DNA of 12,136 nucleotides from an uncultured Acetobacteraceae bacterium (GTDB taxonomy: Bacteria > Pseudomonadota > Alphaproteobacteria > Acetobacterales > Acetobacteraceae). The number at the start of each line of letters is the position of its first letter. The stretch's first letter is position 1. The position numbers and the translations under genes were made by a program. Under the pieces are notes generated by a model. It saw nothing but the letters and a program-made list of their open reading frames with translations, was not told where the DNA came from and ran no database searches. Where the stretch lies: NCBI GenBank assembly GCA_903839965.1, contig CAIMEK010000833.1, positions 1 through 12,136 on the forward strand. Reading direction: 5' to 3'. Of this stretch, positions 11,279 through 12,136 are shown piece after piece.

Positions 11279-12136
11279 TCAGGCATTGCCCCATCTGCGC
11301 AACCGCAGTGCGTTGGTGACGACGCTGACGCTTGATGCCGCCATGGCGGCGCCGGCGATGACGGGGCTGAGCAGGCCGCAGGCGGCCAGGGGGATGCCGA
11401 CGACGTTGTAGGCGAAGGCCCAGAACAGGCCTTGGCGGATGGTGCGGTGGGTGCAGCGGGCGATGTCCAGCGCTTGTGGAACGAGGGCGGGGTCGCCGCG
11501 CATCAGGGTGATACCGGCGGTGGCCATGGCGACGTCCGTTCCGGTGCCCATGGCCAGGCCGACGTCGGCGGCGGCCAGCGCGGGGGCGTCGTTGATGCCG
11601 TCGCCGACCATGGCGACGACGGCGCCTTCACGGCGCAGGGCGGCGATTTGTTCGGCCTTGCCTTCGGGCAGGATTTCGGCGGCGACGCGGTCGATGCCGA
11701 GGGCGGCGGCGGTGGCGGCGGCGGCGCCGCGGGAGTCGCCGCTGAGCAGCACGATGTCGAGGCCGGCGTGGCGCAGCGCGGCGATGGCGGATGACGCGGT
11801 GGGGCGGAGCGCGTCGCCGAAGGCGAGCAGGCCGAGCACGCGGGGGGTGGGGGCGGTTTCGGCGAGCCAGGAGACGGTGCGGCCCTGCCCTTCCAGTTTG
11901 GCGGTGGGGTCCGCGAGCGGGCCGGGTTCGATGCCGGCTTCCTCCAGCAGGCGGCGGCTGCCGAGCAGGAGGGTGCGGCCCTCGACGGTGGCGGTGACGC
12001 CGCGGCCGGCGAGCGCGCGGAAGCCTTCGGCGGGGGGCGGCGCGGCGACGCGGCGGCGCACGGCGGCGGCCAGAGGGTGTTCGCTGTTGGCCTGCAGGGC
12101 GGCGGCAAGGCGCAGCACCGCGTCCGTGGCGAGGCC
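11279..12136 (-). CDS. copA: Cu+-exporting P1B-type ATPase, C-terminal part (N-terminus outside window)
   Basis: The last 286 codons of a heavy-metal P-type ATPase, an inner-membrane pump that exports Cu+ (or Ag+) using ATP. Visible parts are the nucleotide-binding domain with the SEHPLA motif (the HP locus), the GRGVTATVEGRTLLLGS segment, the LLSGDSRGAAAATAAALGI stretch and the hinge MVGDGINDAPALAAADVGLA. Two final membrane segments follow, the last with MAASSVSVVTNALRLRRW, whose Met-x-x-Ser-Ser is characteristic of Cu+-ATPases. The phosphorylation site DKTGT, the CPC membrane motif and N-terminal metal domains should lie beyond the right edge. Nothing is broken in the visible part. A CcoI/FixI-type ATPase for cytochrome oxidase assembly is a possible alternative that the missing half would settle. 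It converges with the small-protein gene. Confidence 0.9.
   Translation of the reverse strand, partial: GLATDAVLRLAAALQANSEHPLAAAVRRRVAAPPPAEGFRALAGRGVTATVEGRTLLLGSRRLLEEAGIEPGPLADPTAKLEGQGRTVSWLAETAPTPRVLGLLAFGDALRPTASSAIAALRHAGLDIVLLSGDSRGAAAATAAALGIDRVAAEILPEGKAEQIAALRREGAVVAMVGDGINDAPALAAADVGLAMGTGTDVAMATAGITLMRGDPALVPQALDIARCTHRTIRQGLFWAFAYNVVGIPLAACGLLSPVIAGAAMAASSVSVVTNALRLRRWGNA

Noticed and set aside
11279..12136. Truncated or broken copper ATPase
   Set aside because: The gene simply runs off the right edge of the window; the visible part is intact and ends at a normal C-terminus.
1..12136. CRISPR array, prophage, insertion sequence or defence island
   Set aside because: No regularly spaced repeats, transposase or integrase motifs, terminal inverted repeats or nuclease/toxin genes were seen on either strand.

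Overview
The window is very GC-rich DNA, apart from one AT-rich island near position 10,800. Coding density is high, codons end mostly in G or C, and Shine-Dalgarno sites are clear. The gene set (ACS-type MFS carrier, M20D amidohydrolase, MOSC protein, beta-hydroxyacid dehydrogenase, Pht5-like binding protein, OtsA, copper ATPase) and a small secreted protein ending in a porin-like stretch suggest an alphaproteobacterium, perhaps Acetobacteraceae/Rhodospirillales. That placement is inference. I saw no rRNA, tRNA, CRISPR array, transposase or phage gene.

Layout. (1) Positions 1-817 (minus) hold a nitrilase cut by the window edge, with Asp where the family has its catalytic Glu. It is divergent from a SAM methyltransferase (1014-1781, +). 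(2) A GC-rich hairpin separates the methyltransferase from an MFS carrier (1880-3196, +). The carrier's stop codon overlaps that of a convergent M20 aminoacylase/hippurate-hydrolase-like enzyme (3193-4332, minus). (3) Positions 4333-5136 hold no recognisable gene. There is a tandem direct repeat, a weak 77-codon frame, and a stretch rich in self-complementarity (4838-5045) just ahead of otsA. (4) otsA (5137-6660, +) has no otsB beside it. It is followed by a beta-hydroxyacid dehydrogenase (6759-7649, +). (5) A minus-strand block holds a small exported protein with its own extended -10 promoter (7685-7924), a MOSC protein (7996-8541) closely coupled to a CurA-type NADPH reductase (8544-9566), and a Pht5/NMT1-like protein (9706-10683). 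(6) An unusual intergenic region (10684-11014) has the AT-rich island and a perfect FNR/FixK-type box. It precedes an unidentified 84-residue protein (11015-11269, +), which converges on the 3' part of a CopA-type Cu+-ATPase (11279-12136, minus).

Functionally this is a mosaic of small-molecule metabolism (nitrile or amide hydrolysis, carboxylate uptake, NAD(P)-linked redox), stress physiology (trehalose) and metal homeostasis, not one pathway. I found no clear multigene novel system. The best leads are the E-to-D nitrilase, the structured region ahead of otsA (with a weak cobalamin-riboswitch resemblance), the perfect FNR-type box ahead of an orphan small protein, and the possibly truncated porin-like gene.
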